NCBI GenBank assembly: GCA_018365895.1
Contig: JAGZJD010000041.1
Span: 1-21,354, forward strand
DNA length: 21,354 nucleotides
DNA from: Lachnospiraceae bacterium
GTDB lineage: Bacteria > Bacillota_A > Clostridia > Lachnospirales > Lachnospiraceae
Reading direction: 5' to 3'
The notes beneath the pieces were generated by a model that saw only the letters and a list, made by a program, of their open reading frames with translations, made no database searches and was not told the DNA's origin. The position numbers and the translations under genes are program-made. Positions 1 to 7,321 of this stretch are shown here, in pieces; position 1 is the first letter of the stretch, and the number at the start of each line of letters is the position of its first letter.

Positions 1-6
1 AATAAT

Positions 7-39
7 CAAATTTTGTGTTTTTGGCGCTCGCCTAATTTG
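7..39. repeat. Short inverted repeat, possible operator or end of an upstream terminator
   Basis: CAAATT at 7-12 is matched by AATTTG at 34-39, and between them lies the near-palindrome GGCGCTCGCC at 23-32. The inner element has only a two-base centre, so it suits a DNA-binding site better than an RNA hairpin. It lies upstream of the candidate promoter. It could equally belong to whatever gene lies before the window. Function is inferred only. Confidence 0.25.
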
Positions 40-109
40 GTGAATATTATAAATAAAGCACAAAAAAGAAATGAAATACACAATGATTTTATAAGATAAG
101 TGTAACATT

Positions 110-140
110 TTGACGCAAATAAGGCAATAATAAATAGATA
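110..140 (+). promoter_or_regulatory. Candidate sigma-A promoter for the operon
   Basis: TTGACG at 110-115 is a good -35 box (five of six consensus bases). Possible -10 boxes are TAAATA at 131-136 (15-base spacer) or TAGATA at 135-140 (19-base spacer). Neither spacer is the ideal 17, so the assignment is weak. It is the best candidate in the leader, and no comparable promoter was seen in the gaps between genes downstream. Confidence 0.35.
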
Positions 141-277
141 AAAAGCAAATTTGAACAAAAAGTGAGCAAAGGATGAAGAACGAATAGCAAAAACTAAGAA
201 GCAATATGTTAAAAATCATAGTAAAATACAAATACAAGAGACAAATATATTATTACTATTATTTTGGTAGAAGTCAT

Positions 278-282
278 GGAGG
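278..282 (+). promoter_or_regulatory. Ribosome-binding site fixing the start of the first gene at 288
   Basis: GGAGG sits five bases before ATG 288. The reading frame is open further upstream (TTG 264, ATG 276), but those codons have no Shine-Dalgarno sequence. ATG 288 is therefore the start, giving a protein that begins MKGSVKKAI followed directly by a hydrophobic segment. Confidence 0.85.
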
Positions 283-287
283 CATTT

Positions 288-3236
288 ATGAAGGGGTCTG
301 TAAAAAAAGCAATTATTATAATCGGTGTCCTGATAGTACTTGTTATTTGTGTATTATTGAACTTGAGACCGGTGGAAAATTTTCAACAGAAATATGAAGG
401 GGTCGACTTGAGCGCTGATGTAGAAGGCGCCGTCAGAGAAGGTACATATACAAAGTATTTGAATGCCCATGAAGATGCAGCATGTCCTGCCGAAGATATA
501 GAAGTGGATCTGTTTGCTTACATGGAAGGGGAAGGCGTAGAAGTATATGAAAATTATGAGGGGGAAGAGAAAGCTCTTTATACAGATACGGAATCCACGG
601 TTACCTGGAAGGTAAATGTTCCTGAGGCAGGTTTCTACAACCTTTATCTGGAGTATATAACAGTAGAGTCCCGAGGGGTTGCGATCGAACGTTCTGTATA
701 CATCAATGGAGAACTTCCGTTTGATGATGCGGGAAACATTATTTTTACAAGAACCTGGACAGACGCCTCAGAACCTAAGGTAGACAATCAGGGAAATGAA
801 ATTCGTCCTTCGCAGGTGGAAGTTTACAAATGGCAGAGCACTTTCTGCAAAGATGATATGGGATATATCATAAATCCTTATCAGTTTTATTTTGAAGCCG
901 GAGAGAATACGATCACCATGGAAGGTGTAAACGAACCCATGGTTTTGAAAAAACTCACACTGGCTGCAATCGATGATTCCGTTACATACGAAGAATATCT
1001 GGCAAACTGTCCGGGGGAAGGAAATTCAGAAACCAATATTAATTATGTGCAGGTGGTACAGGGAGAGGATTCGACGATACGATCAGAATCATCTCTGTAT
1101 GCGAAATATGACAAATCGGCGCCGAACACTCAGCCATACAGTGTGACGAATACAATTCTGAATTATGTAGGCGGAGAAACATGGTGCAGTGCAGGCCAGT
1201 GGATCGAATGGGAGTTTTCGGTTCCGGAGGACGGTTATTACAATATTACTGTTAAGGGAAGACAGAATTATGCCCGCGGCAGTGTATCTTCCAGAACGGT
1301 ATATATCGATGGAGAAATCCCATTTGAAGAAATGGAAGAGATTTCCTTCGAATATGAGAATGACTGGAACAATCTGACTCTCGCAGATGCAGATGGAAAT
1401 CCGTATAAAATTTATCTTACAGAAGGAACACATACCATTCGTCTGGAAGCTACATTGGGCGGTTCCGGTATTCTGCTGGAAGAACTGGAAGATTCTATTT
1501 ATCGTCTGAATCAGATTTACAGGAAACTTTTGGTATATACCGGAGCAACGCCGGATCAATACCGCGATTACAATATTGATCAGGTATATCCGGAAGTGAT
1601 GGAAGCTATGGATCTGGAATCCAAACGCCTCTACAAGATTGTAGATGAAATGGTTGCTTATACGGGACAAAAAGCCGATAAGATTGCGACGGCGCAGACT
1701 CTTGCGCAGCAGCTGGAGCGATTTGTAGAAAAGCCGAACAAGATTACGGAAGAGTTTACAACATTTAAAGATAATATTACTTCTCTCGGTACTGCGGTTC
1801 TGAATATGGGTGAAACGAAACTGGATATCGATTATCTGGTAATTACCAGCACAGATACAGAACCGGAAAAAGACGAAGCGAACTTCTTCTCTAAAATGTG
1901 GCATGAGATCAAAGCATTTGCGGCAACTTTCTACGTTGACTATGATGCGGTTGGTGATGTCTATGAGGAGAATGATGAAGAAGTAGTTACGGTTTGGATC
2001 CTGAGCGGTCGTGACCAGGGCACTATTTTGAAATCCATGGTGGACGATACCTTTACTCCTGATACGGGAATTAAGGTCAATGTGGAAGTTGTAGCGGCTA
2101 ATGCTTTGCTGAGTGCAGTTATGGCAGGAAGAGGACCGGATGTGGTTCTTTCCGTCGGAGCTGACCAGCCTGTGAACTATGCGCTTCGTGGAGCAGCTGA
2201 AGATCTTACTCAGTTTGAAGATTATCAAGAGGTTTTGAGTAGCTATACAGAAAGTTCATATCAACAGTATTGCCTCGACGGTGCAATTTATGCGATTCCT
2301 GAAACGCAGACATTTAATGTGATGTTCTATAGAACCGATGTTTTGGAACAATTGGAACTGGAAGTTCCCCAGACCTGGCAGGATTTGATTGAAATGCTTC
2401 CTACCATTCAGGGCAACAATATGTCCATCGGCATTCCATCGGCGGCAGGCAGCAGCGGCAGCGCAAGCGCCAGCACAACGATTGCATCCAACGCAGCAGA
2501 CCTGTCCTTATATTTCAGTTTGCTATACCAGTACGGCGGAGATTTGTACAACGAAGCAGGAACCAAAGCTGAGATCAACGATGAAGCGGGTGTTGAAGCG
2601 TTTGATGTATATACCAGATTCTTTACGGATTATGGAATTCCTACCTATTTTGATTTTGTCAGCCGGTTCCGTTCTGGTGAAATGCCTATCGGTATTGCGA
2701 GCTATTCGACGTACAATACCTTGATGGTATCTGCGCCGGAGATTAAAGGCTTATGGGACTTTACATTAATTCCTGGTACTGAAAAAACAGATGAAAATGG
2801 TAATACTTACATCGATCGTTCCGACTTTATTACCGGCAGTGGGACAATGATGATTGCTTCTGATGATGAGGATACAAAACAGAGAGCGTGGGAATTCATG
2901 AAATGGTGGGCAAGTTCGGACACGCAGGTACGTTTTGGCCGTGAAATTGAAGCGTTGCTCGGATCTTCTGCAAGATATGCAACCGCAAATATAAATGCGT
3001 TCAGCCAGCTGGCATGGACTGCAGATGATATTGAAGTATTAACAGAGCAGTGGCGTCAAACGGTAGGAATTCGTGAAATCCCTGGCGGATACTATACGGG
3101 ACGGCATATAACAAATGCGGTTCGAAAGGTTATTAATAACCAGGAAGATCCGAGAGAGACAATTATTGATTATACCATTACCATTAATGAAGAAATTGCC
3201 AAGAAACGTTCAGAGTTTGGTCTGCCGTTGGAATAG
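288..3236 (+). CDS. Membrane-anchored ABC sugar-binding protein with two extra N-terminal beta-sandwich domains
   Basis: Extracellular solute-binding protein of 982 aa, about twice the usual length of family-1 sugar-binding proteins (400-480 aa). A lysine-rich start and one hydrophobic segment (about residues 9-24) predict a signal anchor; the cysteine in it has isoleucine at -1, so it is not a proper lipobox. Two related carbohydrate-binding-like modules follow, near residues 90-225 and 250-395. They share the pattern W-x-(V/F)-x-VPE-x-G-(F/Y)-YN and then R-(S/T)-VYI(N/D)GE-(L/I)-PF. A helical linker (about 405-510) leads to the binding-protein domain (about 565-975), with VTVWILSGRD at its start and GRGPDVVLS and FNVMFYRTD inside it. 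A Ser/Gly/Ala-rich stretch lies near 717-735. The gene opens the operon, 14 bases before the first permease, so it probably captures oligosaccharide for that permease pair. The binding domain is secure; the function of the two modules is inferred. Confidence 0.88.
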   Translation: MKGSVKKAIIIIGVLIVLVICVLLNLRPVENFQQKYEGVDLSADVEGAVREGTYTKYLNAHEDAACPAEDIEVDLFAYMEGEGVEVYENYEGEEKALYTDTESTVTWKVNVPEAGFYNLYLEYITVESRGVAIERSVYINGELPFDDAGNIIFTRTWTDASEPKVDNQGNEIRPSQVEVYKWQSTFCKDDMGYIINPYQFYFEAGENTITMEGVNEPMVLKKLTLAAIDDSVTYEEYLANCPGEGNSETNINYVQVVQGEDSTIRSESSLYAKYDKSAPNTQPYSVTNTILNYVGGETWCSAGQWIEWEFSVPEDGYYNITVKGRQNYARGSVSSRTVYIDGEIPFEEMEEISFEYENDWNNLTLADADGNPYKIYLTEGTHTIRLEATLGGSGILLEELEDSIYRLNQIYRKLLVYTGATPDQYRDYNIDQVYPEVMEAMDLESKRLYKIVDEMVAYTGQKADKIATAQTLAQQLERFVEKPNKITEEFTTFKDNITSLGTAVLNMGETKLDIDYLVITSTDTEPEKDEANFFSKMWHEIKAFAATFYVDYDAVGDVYEENDEEVVTVWILSGRDQGTILKSMVDDTFTPDTGIKVNVEVVAANALLSAVMAGRGPDVVLSVGADQPVNYALRGAAEDLTQFEDYQEVLSSYTESSYQQYCLDGAIYAIPETQTFNVMFYRTDVLEQLELEVPQTWQDLIEMLPTIQGNNMSIGIPSAAGSSGSASASTTIASNAADLSLYFSLLYQYGGDLYNEAGTKAEINDEAGVEAFDVYTRFFTDYGIPTYFDFVSRFRSGEMPIGIASYSTYNTLMVSAPEIKGLWDFTLIPGTEKTDENGNTYIDRSDFITGSGTMMIASDDEDTKQRAWEFMKWWASSDTQVRFGREIEALLGSSARYATANINAFSQLAWTADDIEVLTEQWRQTVGIREIPGGYYTGRHITNAVRKVINNQEDPRETIIDYTITINEEIAKKRSEFGLPLE

Positions 3237-3250
3237 GAGGTAAGTAAGAA

Positions 3251-4189
3251 ATGAAAGAATATATCCGCAGATATTTCATGTTGCGCAGGCATAATATGAA
3301 GGTTGCGATAAAAAAGGCCAAAATGAGTAAAATGTGTTATGCGTTTCTGGCGCCGTATGCAATAATATTTGCCTTGTTTTACATATTGCCGGTTATAACC
3401 TCTATTTTTTACAGTTTTACTTATTACAACATTCTGGAATCTCCCAAGTTTGTCGGGCTACAGAATTATATCAACTTAATTTTACAGGATGATGTATTTC
3501 TGATCGGTGTAAAAAATACGTTTGTCATTGCTGTTATCACAGGACCGTTGGGCTATATCGCCTCTTTCCTGTTTGCATGGCTGATCAACGAATTGCCACG
3601 ATGGGTTCGAACGATTGCTGTTGTTGTGTTCTATGCTCCTTCCATTGCGGGCAACGCGTACGTTATTTTTTCTATCTTCTTCAGAGGCGACGCATACGGA
3701 TATGTAAATGCAGCTTTGATGAATATGGGTATTATTAATTCGCCGATCCTCTGGCTGACGGATCCGGATTACATGCTTCCGATTTGTATGCTGGTTATTT
3801 TATGGATGAGTTTGGGTACCGGCTTCCTTTCCTTTGTAGCAGGTCTGCAGGGGGTTGACCGTGCTCAGTATGAAGCAGGTTATGTGGACGGTATTCGAAA
3901 TCGTTGGCAGGAATTATGGTACATCACACTGCCGAATATGAAACCGATGTTGTTATTTGGCGCGGTAATGTCCATTACTCAGTCCTTTGGTGTTTGCGAT
4001 GTAACCATGGCGCTTTGCGGCTATCCGAGTACAGATTATGCAGCGCGAACAGTTGTCACCCATTTGTTTGACTACGGCTATTCCCGATTTGAAATGGGTT
4101 ATGCATCTGCAATTGCAACTTTGTTGTTTTTGATTATGATTTTGTGTAATAAGGCAATTCAAAGCATGTTAAGAAGAGTGGGAACCTGA
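3251..4189 (+). CDS. ABC sugar transporter permease, MalF/LplB type (system 1)
   Basis: Inner-membrane permease subunit of 312 aa, of the class that pairs with a MalG-type partner to form a carbohydrate import channel. A cytoplasmic basic N-terminus is followed by a first membrane segment near residues 30-55, containing the common FLAPYAIIF and YILPVITSIFYSF patterns. Further hydrophobic helices lie near 85-110, 122-142, 175-200, 232-255 and 283-303. The EAA loop that docks on the ATPase is visible at about 207-228 (YEAGYVDG ... ITLP). An AGGAGG overlapping the stop codon of the preceding gene serves as its ribosome-binding site, ten bases before ATG 3251. It ends one base before the next permease. 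The substrate cannot be read from the sequence; arabinoxylo- or arabino-oligosaccharides are inferred from the downstream enzymes. Confidence 0.93.
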   Translation: MKEYIRRYFMLRRHNMKVAIKKAKMSKMCYAFLAPYAIIFALFYILPVITSIFYSFTYYNILESPKFVGLQNYINLILQDDVFLIGVKNTFVIAVITGPLGYIASFLFAWLINELPRWVRTIAVVVFYAPSIAGNAYVIFSIFFRGDAYGYVNAALMNMGIINSPILWLTDPDYMLPICMLVILWMSLGTGFLSFVAGLQGVDRAQYEAGYVDGIRNRWQELWYITLPNMKPMLLFGAVMSITQSFGVCDVTMALCGYPSTDYAARTVVTHLFDYGYSRFEMGYASAIATLLFLIMILCNKAIQSMLRRVGT

Positions 4190-4190
4190 T

Positions 4191-5090
4191 ATGAAGAAAC
4201 AGAAAAAAGAAGCAAATGTGACAAAAAAGAATTTAGTAAAATTAAAAAGAAGACAGCCGAATCGTTCCAGGATTGGAGATTTTATCATCTACTTCTTTTT
4301 GATACTGGTAGCATTAATGATGGTATTTCCATTAGTGTTTGCTATTAACAATGCATTGAAGCCGCTGGATGAGTTGTTTATGTTTCCGCCAAAGGTTTTT
4401 GCTCAGAATCCTACACTGGATAACTTTTCAGATTTATTTGTAACCATGGGAAAGAGTTGGGTTACATTTCCCAGATATGTGTTCAATACGGTATTTATTA
4501 CGGTTGTAGGTACAGCGGGACACCTGATCCTGGCATCCATGGCTGCCTTCGTGTTGGCGAAGTATGACTTTCCCGGGGGAAAGACCTTTTTCAAACTCGT
4601 TACAGTCGCGTTGATGTTCAGTGGTTATATAACGGCAATTCCCAACTATTTGATCATCAACGAATTGGGATGGATTGATACATACTGGGCAATTATTATT
4701 CCGGCGTTTGCGTCTCCCATGGGATTGTTTCTTATGAAACAGTTTATGGAAGGATTACCAATGTCTCTGATCGAGGCGGCCAAGATTGATGGTGCAAATG
4801 AGTGGAAGGTATTTATCAGTATCGTAATGCCGAATGTAAAACCGGCGTGGCTGACAATGATTATTTTCTCTGTACAGGGACTTTGGAATAATCAGGCGGC
4901 GACTTTCATTTATTCCGAGGAGAAAAAAACCCTGGTCTATGCTTTGCAGCAGATTCAGAGCGGTGGTATTGCAAGAACCGGTCAGGCAGCGGCAGTTACG
5001 GTAGTAGTTATGGCAGTACCGATCCTTATTTTCATATTGTCAGAAAGTCAGATCCTGGAGACAATGGCAAGCTCCGGTTTGAAAGATTAA
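4191..5090 (+). CDS. ABC sugar transporter permease, MalG/AraQ type (system 1)
   Basis: Second channel subunit of system 1, 299 aa. A long basic cytoplasmic N-terminus (residues 1-28) precedes a first membrane helix near 29-52 with the FPLVFAINNALKP pattern typical of this class. Other helices lie near 98-122, 134-152, 163-182, 218-237 and 265-284. The EAA loop is canonical at about 193-213 (LIEAAKIDGANEW ... IVMP). The C-terminus ends MASSGLKD, resembling the conserved tail of MalG-type permeases. The start lies one base after the upstream stop codon, so translation is probably coupled; the ribosome-binding site is weak (GAAGAG in the upstream gene). It should pair with the permease just before it and with an ATPase encoded elsewhere. 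Confidence 0.93.
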   Translation: MKKQKKEANVTKKNLVKLKRRQPNRSRIGDFIIYFFLILVALMMVFPLVFAINNALKPLDELFMFPPKVFAQNPTLDNFSDLFVTMGKSWVTFPRYVFNTVFITVVGTAGHLILASMAAFVLAKYDFPGGKTFFKLVTVALMFSGYITAIPNYLIINELGWIDTYWAIIIPAFASPMGLFLMKQFMEGLPMSLIEAAKIDGANEWKVFISIVMPNVKPAWLTMIIFSVQGLWNNQAATFIYSEEKKTLVYALQQIQSGGIARTGQAAAVTVVVMAVPILIFILSESQILETMASSGLKD

Positions 5091-5095
5091 GGAGG
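5091..5095 (+). promoter_or_regulatory. Ribosome-binding site placing the NHL-protein start at 5108
   Basis: GGAGG directly follows the stop codon of the preceding permease. The in-frame TTG at 5096 abuts it and GTG at 5099 is only three bases away, both too close for initiation. ATG 5108, 12 bases downstream, is rather far but starts a textbook signal peptide, so it is preferred. Confidence 0.6.
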
Positions 5096-5107
5096 TTGGT
5101 GCATGTT

Positions 5108-6616
5108 ATGAAAAAAACAATGAAAAGACTTAGCGCACTGCTGATCGGTATGATGATAGCACTAAGCTCCGCTATGGCAGTTTATGCAGATGAGGGTTAT
5201 ACGTACAACTATGATTACTGGGGAGATATACAGTATTCTCCGGATGCATATGAAGTGTCTGGTGTATATTCAGCCGTAGATTTTGGTCTGGAGACAGGAT
5301 TGAAAACCCCATCCGGTTTGTTTGTGTATGAAGATATGATTTATATCTGCGATACCGGTAATAACAGAATTCTGGAAATTCAAAGAACCGGCTCCCAGAC
5401 TCTGGAATTGATTCGTGTGATTGACAGCTTTAAGGGCGGTGAGGGACCGGAAACCTTTTCCTCTCCGCAGGATGTGGCGGTTACAGATGATGGTTACATA
5501 TTTATTGCTGACACGAATAATAGCCGGATATTGAAGCTGGATATGGATCTGAATTACGTCATGGAATTTACAAAGCCTGTGGATGCTACTTTTGACCAGG
5601 ATTTAAGTTTCCTGCCTTACAAGCTTGCGATCGATACTGCGGGCCGTGTATATTGTGTGGCAACCAATGTGAATAAGGGCTTGATCAAATTCGAAGCAGA
5701 CGGGGAATTTTCCGGTTTTATAGGAGCTACGGAAGTCACCTATGATTGGACGGATTACATCTGGAAGCGCTTTGCTACACAGGCACAGAGAGAACAGATG
5801 GAATCTTTTGTACCAACCGAATACGACAACATTTATATGGATTATGAAGGATTTATTTATGCATGTACGACTCATGTTACAAAGTCAACATTGGAGGATG
5901 GGACTGCAGATCCAATTCGCCGCCTGAATATGATGGGAAGCGATATTCTGATCCGAAATGGTGAATGGCATATTATTGGTGATATCTATTGGGGGGATGG
6001 CGGCGGATATTCCGGTCCTTCTTTGATCACAGATATCACAGCGTTTGATAATGATGTATATGTGGGATTAGATAAAGTAAGAGGCCGTTTATTTGCTTAT
6101 GACGATCAGGGGCGTATGTTGTTTGCGTTCGGCGGAAACGGTAATATGGACGGGTATTTCAAACTTCCAAGCGCCATTGATCATATGGGATATGATTTAC
6201 TGGTCTTGGATCAACAGGACAACAGTCTGGCGATATTTACACCTACGGAATTTGGTAAGTATATTTATCAGGCGATCGATCAGTTTCAGGCAGGTGAGTA
6301 TGCTGAGTCCGGTGACAGCTGGCAGAAAGTTCTGGAGTTGAATGGTAACTATGATCGTGCATACATCGGTATCGGACGTTCTCTGCTTCGCCAGGAAGAA
6401 TATGAAGAAGCATTGGATTATTTCAGACTGAAATGGGACGATGAAAACTATTCAAAGGCATTTAAGCAGTATCGTAAGGAATGGGTAGAAGAGCATATCG
6501 GTGTTATTTTTATCATAGTATTCGCAGTGCTTTGTATCCCGTTATTGGTGGGTAAAATAAAAGCGATCAAGCATGAAATTGATCAGGCAGATATCTTTAG
6601 AGATTATAAGCAATAG
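5108..6616 (+). CDS. Secreted NHL-repeat/TPR protein with C-terminal membrane anchor
   Basis: A 502-aa exported protein. The N-terminus is a classical signal peptide (MKKTMKRLSALLIG, then SSAMAVYA), probably cut before Asp-Glu near residue 28. Several beta-propeller repeats of NHL type follow. The clearest are near 65-95 (TPSGLFVYEDMIYICDTGNN, R-I-L) and 118-145 (SSPQDVAV, IFIADTNNSRILKL), with weaker copies near 168-200 and 352-380. Then comes a TPR-like helical pair (about 385-440, FQAGEYAESGDSWQKVLEL and RQEEYEEALDYF), a membrane helix near 464-482 and a short charged cytoplasmic tail. The propeller and TPR should therefore sit outside the cell, tethered to the membrane. The position between permeases and the Yip1/DUF5696 genes suggests a scaffold or substrate-contact subunit of the transporter. 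The repeat and anchor are seen; the role is inferred. It is not a gluconolactonase on the motifs visible. Confidence 0.8.
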   Translation: MKKTMKRLSALLIGMMIALSSAMAVYADEGYTYNYDYWGDIQYSPDAYEVSGVYSAVDFGLETGLKTPSGLFVYEDMIYICDTGNNRILEIQRTGSQTLELIRVIDSFKGGEGPETFSSPQDVAVTDDGYIFIADTNNSRILKLDMDLNYVMEFTKPVDATFDQDLSFLPYKLAIDTAGRVYCVATNVNKGLIKFEADGEFSGFIGATEVTYDWTDYIWKRFATQAQREQMESFVPTEYDNIYMDYEGFIYACTTHVTKSTLEDGTADPIRRLNMMGSDILIRNGEWHIIGDIYWGDGGGYSGPSLITDITAFDNDVYVGLDKVRGRLFAYDDQGRMLFAFGGNGNMDGYFKLPSAIDHMGYDLLVLDQQDNSLAIFTPTEFGKYIYQAIDQFQAGEYAESGDSWQKVLELNGNYDRAYIGIGRSLLRQEEYEEALDYFRLKWDDENYSKAFKQYRKEWVEEHIGVIFIIVFAVLCIPLLVGKIKAIKHEIDQADIFRDYKQ

Positions 6617-6633
6617 GATATGAAAAACAGAAC

Positions 6634-6638
6634 GGAGG
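6634..6638 (+). promoter_or_regulatory. Ribosome-binding site moving the Yip1-protein start to 6644
   Basis: GGAGG lies five bases before ATG 6644. The longer in-frame start, ATG 6620, has only AGGAT touching it and no proper spacing. The shorter start is therefore preferred and removes eight residues. Confidence 0.7.
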
Positions 6639-6643
6639 CAGGC

Positions 6644-7300
6644 ATGTTAGCTTCACTGAAAAAAAAGGAAACGTATGAACATTATTTGGAAACATTGAAG
6701 TTTGCCCTATATTGCATTACACATCCGTTGGATGGATTTTGGGATTTGACTCATGAAAAGAGAGGATCCATAGCAGCGGCAAATACCATATTGCTTTTAA
6801 CATTGCTTGCTAATCTATTTAAGTTGCAGTATACAAGTTTCCTGTTTAATCAGGTATATTGGCCGGAGGAAAATCTGCTGATCCATATAGCGAGTATCGT
6901 TTTTCCTCTTGCTCTCTGGTGTGTGGGAAACTGGGCATTGACAACGTTGTTTAATGGTAAGGGACGTCTGAATCAGATATATATGGCAACTTGTTATGCA
7001 TTAACGCCATATCCGCTCATTCAATTTCCACTGATTATTTTAAGCAATATGGTAACTGTGGATGAAGGTGCGTTCTACACGGTACTGAGCGGATTATCAA
7101 TTGTATGGGCAGCTTTGCTGATTATATCAGCCATGATGCAGATCCATGAATATTCGGTGAGTAAAACAGTGCTTTTTACCATAGCAACCATCTTTGCAAT
7201 GCTTGTAATGGTTTTTATTCTGTTGATTTTTTTCAGTATGATTAGCCAGGGCGTGTCATATTTCATATCTTTGATACGTGAGATTCTATTCAGAATGTAG
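6644..7300 (+). CDS. Yip1-family polytopic membrane protein
   Basis: A 218-aa integral membrane protein matching the Yip1 domain family. Visible hallmarks are an N-terminal amphipathic stretch ending in ITHPLDGFWDLTHEKRGS, the segment NWALTTLFNGKGRLNQIY, and CYALTPYPLI. About five membrane segments can be placed near residues 43-60, 80-103, 112-137, 146-168 and 175-200. Bacterial Yip1 proteins have no established biochemical activity; the eukaryotic relatives act in membrane traffic. Here the gene is locked between an NHL-repeat protein and a DUF5696 protein inside a sugar ABC operon, so a role in assembling or supporting the transporter is a reasonable inference but not shown. Family assignment is confident; function is unknown. 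Confidence 0.82.
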   Translation: MLASLKKKETYEHYLETLKFALYCITHPLDGFWDLTHEKRGSIAAANTILLLTLLANLFKLQYTSFLFNQVYWPEENLLIHIASIVFPLALWCVGNWALTTLFNGKGRLNQIYMATCYALTPYPLIQFPLIILSNMVTVDEGAFYTVLSGLSIVWAALLIISAMMQIHEYSVSKTVLFTIATIFAMLVMVFILLIFFSMISQGVSYFISLIREILFRM

Positions 7301-7321
7301 CAGGTTGGAGGAAGAAGAGAC

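Larger units (their letters stand above)
1..287. other. Non-coding AT-rich leader upstream of the operon
   Basis: There is no credible gene in this stretch. It is very A-rich, with only a short out-of-frame reading frame (206-397) that lacks a ribosome-binding site and overlaps the first gene. It holds a small inverted repeat at 7-39 and one weak promoter candidate at 110-140, both listed separately. No riboswitch or tRNA fold was recognised. The distance from the promoter candidate to the first gene would leave an untranslated leader of roughly 140 bases. Confidence 0.6.

Noticed and set aside
206..397. 63-codon + strand frame in the leader
   Set aside because: There is no ribosome-binding site, the start is poly-lysine/tyrosine low complexity, and it overlaps the well-supported first gene in another frame.
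1089..2228. Long open frame of 379 codons on the minus strand opposite the first gene
   Set aside because: It lies wholly antisense to a clear binding-protein gene, has no ribosome-binding site and a Cys/Ile/Arg/Phe/His-rich composition typical of a shadow frame.
2438..2510. Possible short tandem repeat in the first gene
   Set aside because: The Ser/Gly/Ala codons are repetitive but not a regular tandem array, and the frame is intact, so it is kept only as a composition finding.
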